This document shows positions 62,322 through 64,000 of a stretch of 64,000 bases of DNA, piece after piece. Both the position numbers and the translations under genes were made by a program. The stretch spans positions 6,200,001-6,264,000 of the forward strand of contig CAUJLY010000006.1 of the NCBI GenBank assembly GCA_963281155.1. Direction: 5' to 3'. This DNA is from Rhabditophanes sp. KR3021 (Eukaryota > Nematoda > Chromadorea > Rhabditida > Alloionematidae). Numbering within the stretch: the first letter of the stretch is position 1; the number at the start of each line of letters is the position of its first letter. The notes beneath the pieces were generated by a model. That model made no database searches. It had not been told where the DNA came from and saw nothing but the letters and a program-made list of their open reading frames with translations.

Positions 62322-64000
62322 TTATTCTTCATCAGGGGGTAGTGTATTTGGAACTGCAGGAGGATTCTCATCTAATACTTCACCTTTCAAAACGAAATGT
62401 CCAATTGTTGAGTTTAATTGCTTTTTAAGTTCCAAAATTTCGTGTTGTTGGTCTTGGGTTGTTTGCAATAGTGCCTTTAAGTGATTCATCAGTGGTGCTG
62501 CGATGGATGTAAGTCGGTAACACGGAACTGAAGGTAAATTTTTTTCTGGATCATCTATAACAAATTGCGAATCATTGTCATTTTTTTTGACTGTCATTCC
62601 CTTGTTAATAGAGTCTAATAATCTATTTCCATGGACGATTGCGGATAAAGCAAGTTCTTTGGAATCTTTTTGTTTTAATTCTCCTACTGATAGACCAGCC
62701 AATTGTTCTGAAACAAACATCAATTGCTCTCTTGAAATATTATGAACAAGTGAGCATAATATTTGGTGCTTTTCAGCCAACGAAGCCATAATAATTCTAT
62801 CATTTCTCTTGATTCTTTCTTCATGCGTCAAGATAGGCTCAGCATGTTCAAAAACAGTAGGTTGTTGTACTTTTATTTCATTAGCGCCAACAAGCCTAGG
62901 GTGAGTTATAACATGAACCTTGTCTGAGTCTGTAGTATTTTCATCATTCTGACTTGTCAAAATGCGGCTTTTGGCATCCATGCTTAGCTCATTAAATCTA
63001 AGAGAAGGATCATGCAAGGCATCTTTTTGAATAATTTCAATTTGCTCACCCAAAAATTTAAACCATGTTTTTAGCTCAGTGACAGTCGGAGCAACAACGT
63101 CAAACATCTGCTGCGAATCATTTGTCCTGTATAAAGCAAAGAATGCTTTTTTATCACTTGCCTTTTCCCTTATCATTAATGAATTTAGATACATAATTGG
63201 AACCAATCTTACTTCTTTCGAAGGTTCATGAGATTTTAAATAAAGTTTATTCCCATCAGCACTTTTTGTTAAGCAAATAAGATATCCATGCAACAGCACA
63301 ACATGCATATCTATCAGTTTGGTTTTACTTATCTTCCACTGAAGGCTTCCATCATAAATTAGTTTATGTTTTGTAATGTCAAAATTTTTTATCATTTCAT
63401 TTGTAGACGTTTTGTAGGATGAATCTATGCGATTATTAATTTCCATCAACTTTCTTTCATTTTCTGTGGCCTCTTTAGAATTGTTGACAAAGGAAACTAT
63501 TTTTTTAGTATTGGTGATACATTTTAATAAGCCTTCGTATTCAGATGACGGGTCTTGAGTATATTTGGCAACTCCTTCCAATAACAAAGGATATTTCACT
63601 AATCTTTGCATCTCCATTGGAAGCATATCTTTTAATTGCAATTTTCTACATAACCTATTACTCTCAGCTTTAATCAAAAACTTCGCCAGTGGATCGTCTC
63701 TTCCCTTAGCTTGTTTTCTTCTTAAATAGTCAAGAGCATGCTGCTGGTTTTTACAAAATTCTGCCGCGGCCTGCTTTAGTCTTTCGCCATCAATACCGTA
63801 AAATATATCTAAAGCCAAATCGCTAATATCACCAAATAAACCATTATAGTTAGGTTGTTCTTTCCATGAATCTATTCTACTCTGAAACTTTTTAACTATT
63901 TCTTGATGAAGCTCGAGTAATTCTTCTAGATGACCAAATAAAATTTCCAACTCTACAGAAGAACACCATTTTTTCGTCATTAAAGGTTGATAAAATACTT
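62322..64000 (-). CDS. rhgf-1: RhoGEF, PDZ-RhoGEF/LARG type, C-terminal part
   Basis: One open exon runs off the right edge, giving 558 C-terminal residues. The frame continues upstream of the first ATG (63980) with VFYQPL, the conserved start of the DH domain, so 63980 is not the real start. The DH domain (about 1-180) has LFGHLEELLELHQEIVKKF, ISDLALDIFYGIDGERLKQA and MEMQRLVKYPLLLEGVAKYT, the last being the conserved CR3 helix. A PH domain follows (about 205-330; LIYDGSLQWKISKTKLIDMH, KAFFALYRT). Such proteins activate RhoA downstream of G-alpha-12/13, and C. elegans RHGF-1 is the likely orthologue. The remaining 220 residues are helical and polar, with no known domain. Any RGS or PDZ part lies outside the window. 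Confidence 0.92.
   Translation of the reverse strand, partial: VFYQPLMTKKWCSSVELEILFGHLEELLELHQEIVKKFQSRIDSWKEQPNYNGLFGDISDLALDIFYGIDGERLKQAAAEFCKNQQHALDYLRRKQAKGRDDPLAKFLIKAESNRLCRKLQLKDMLPMEMQRLVKYPLLLEGVAKYTQDPSSEYEGLLKCITNTKKIVSFVNNSKEATENERKLMEINNRIDSSYKTSTNEMIKNFDITKHKLIYDGSLQWKISKTKLIDMHVVLLHGYLICLTKSADGNKLYLKSHEPSKEVRLVPIMYLNSLMIREKASDKKAFFALYRTNDSQQMFDVVAPTVTELKTWFKFLGEQIEIIQKDALHDPSLRFNELSMDAKSRILTSQNDENTTDSDKVHVITHPRLVGANEIKVQQPTVFEHAEPILTHEERIKRNDRIIMASLAEKHQILCSLVHNISREQLMFVSEQLAGLSVGELKQKDSKELALSAIVHGNRLLDSINKGMTVKKNDNDSQFVIDDPEKNLPSVPCYRLTSIAAPLMNHLKALLQTTQDQQHEILELKKQLNSTIGHFVLKGEVLDENPPAVPNTLPPDEE

Noticed and set aside
1..64000. tRNA, rRNA, spliced-leader RNA and snRNA genes
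   Set aside because: I looked for B-box-like GGTTCRA, the SL1-type leader and U1/U2/U6 5' ends on both strands by eye and saw none. A covariance search could still find some.

Overview
The window looks like nematode nuclear DNA. It is very AT-rich, has many short introns of 38-60 bp alongside some of several kb, and shows probable trans-splice acceptors a few bases before start codons. Several gene types also point to a nematode: a secreted DB-module protein, an ShKT plus haem-peroxidase protein, an MPZ-1-like protein with ten PDZ domains, and a neuropeptide precursor resembling NLP-49. I cannot name the species. Splice acceptors mostly end in TAG rather than the C. elegans-style TTTCAG. I see no bacterial or viral genes, tRNA, rRNA or CRISPR.

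Layout, left to right. 1-3040 (-): the 5' part of a secreted ShKT / Thr-rich / peroxidase gene, cut by the left edge. 5740-8432 (-): BBS1, with a good X-box about 105 bp upstream. 9439-9864 (+): a small secreted DB-module protein. 10204-24596 (-): a large multi-PDZ scaffold gene, mpz-1-like, resolved here into 17 exons, with two GC-AG introns, a 3.9-kb intron and a 100-bp hAT-type MITE inside an intron. 29896-34017 (-): a secreted, probably GPI-anchored Ig/fibronectin-III adhesion protein. 34-41.7 kb: no gene that I can support. 41686-43059 (-): Rab GDI. About 45.4-46.6 kb (-): scattered protein-like segments broken by stops, a possible decayed gene. 46849-47679 and 48453-49107 (+): two adjacent Tyr/Arg-rich paralogues, the first with an apparent frameshift. 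50830-51173 (+): a two-exon precursor of an allatostatin-C/somatostatin-like cyclic neuropeptide. 51708-52252 (+): an orphan. 52515-54087 (-): dihydropyrimidinase with all metal ligands present. 55532-57049 (+): a tandem DM13-domain protein with a long insertion. 58047-58323 (-): an NLP-49-like neuropeptide precursor. 59927-60463 (-): a single-exon EVE-domain (THYN1) gene. 62322-64000 (-): the C-terminal part of a PDZ-RhoGEF/LARG-type Rho exchange factor, cut by the right edge.

The genes do not form one pathway and no operon is evident, since gaps are mostly over 1 kb. Several have neuronal, ciliary or membrane-traffic roles: BBS1, MPZ-1, Rab GDI, RhoGEF, the Ig adhesion protein and two neuropeptides. 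The most interesting items are the allatostatin-C-like precursor, the X-box at BBS1, the split DM13 domain, the frameshifted Tyr-rich paralogue, and the possible pseudogene and hairpin island in intergenic DNA. All exon joins were made by hand from splice signals, phase and protein continuity. No search was run.
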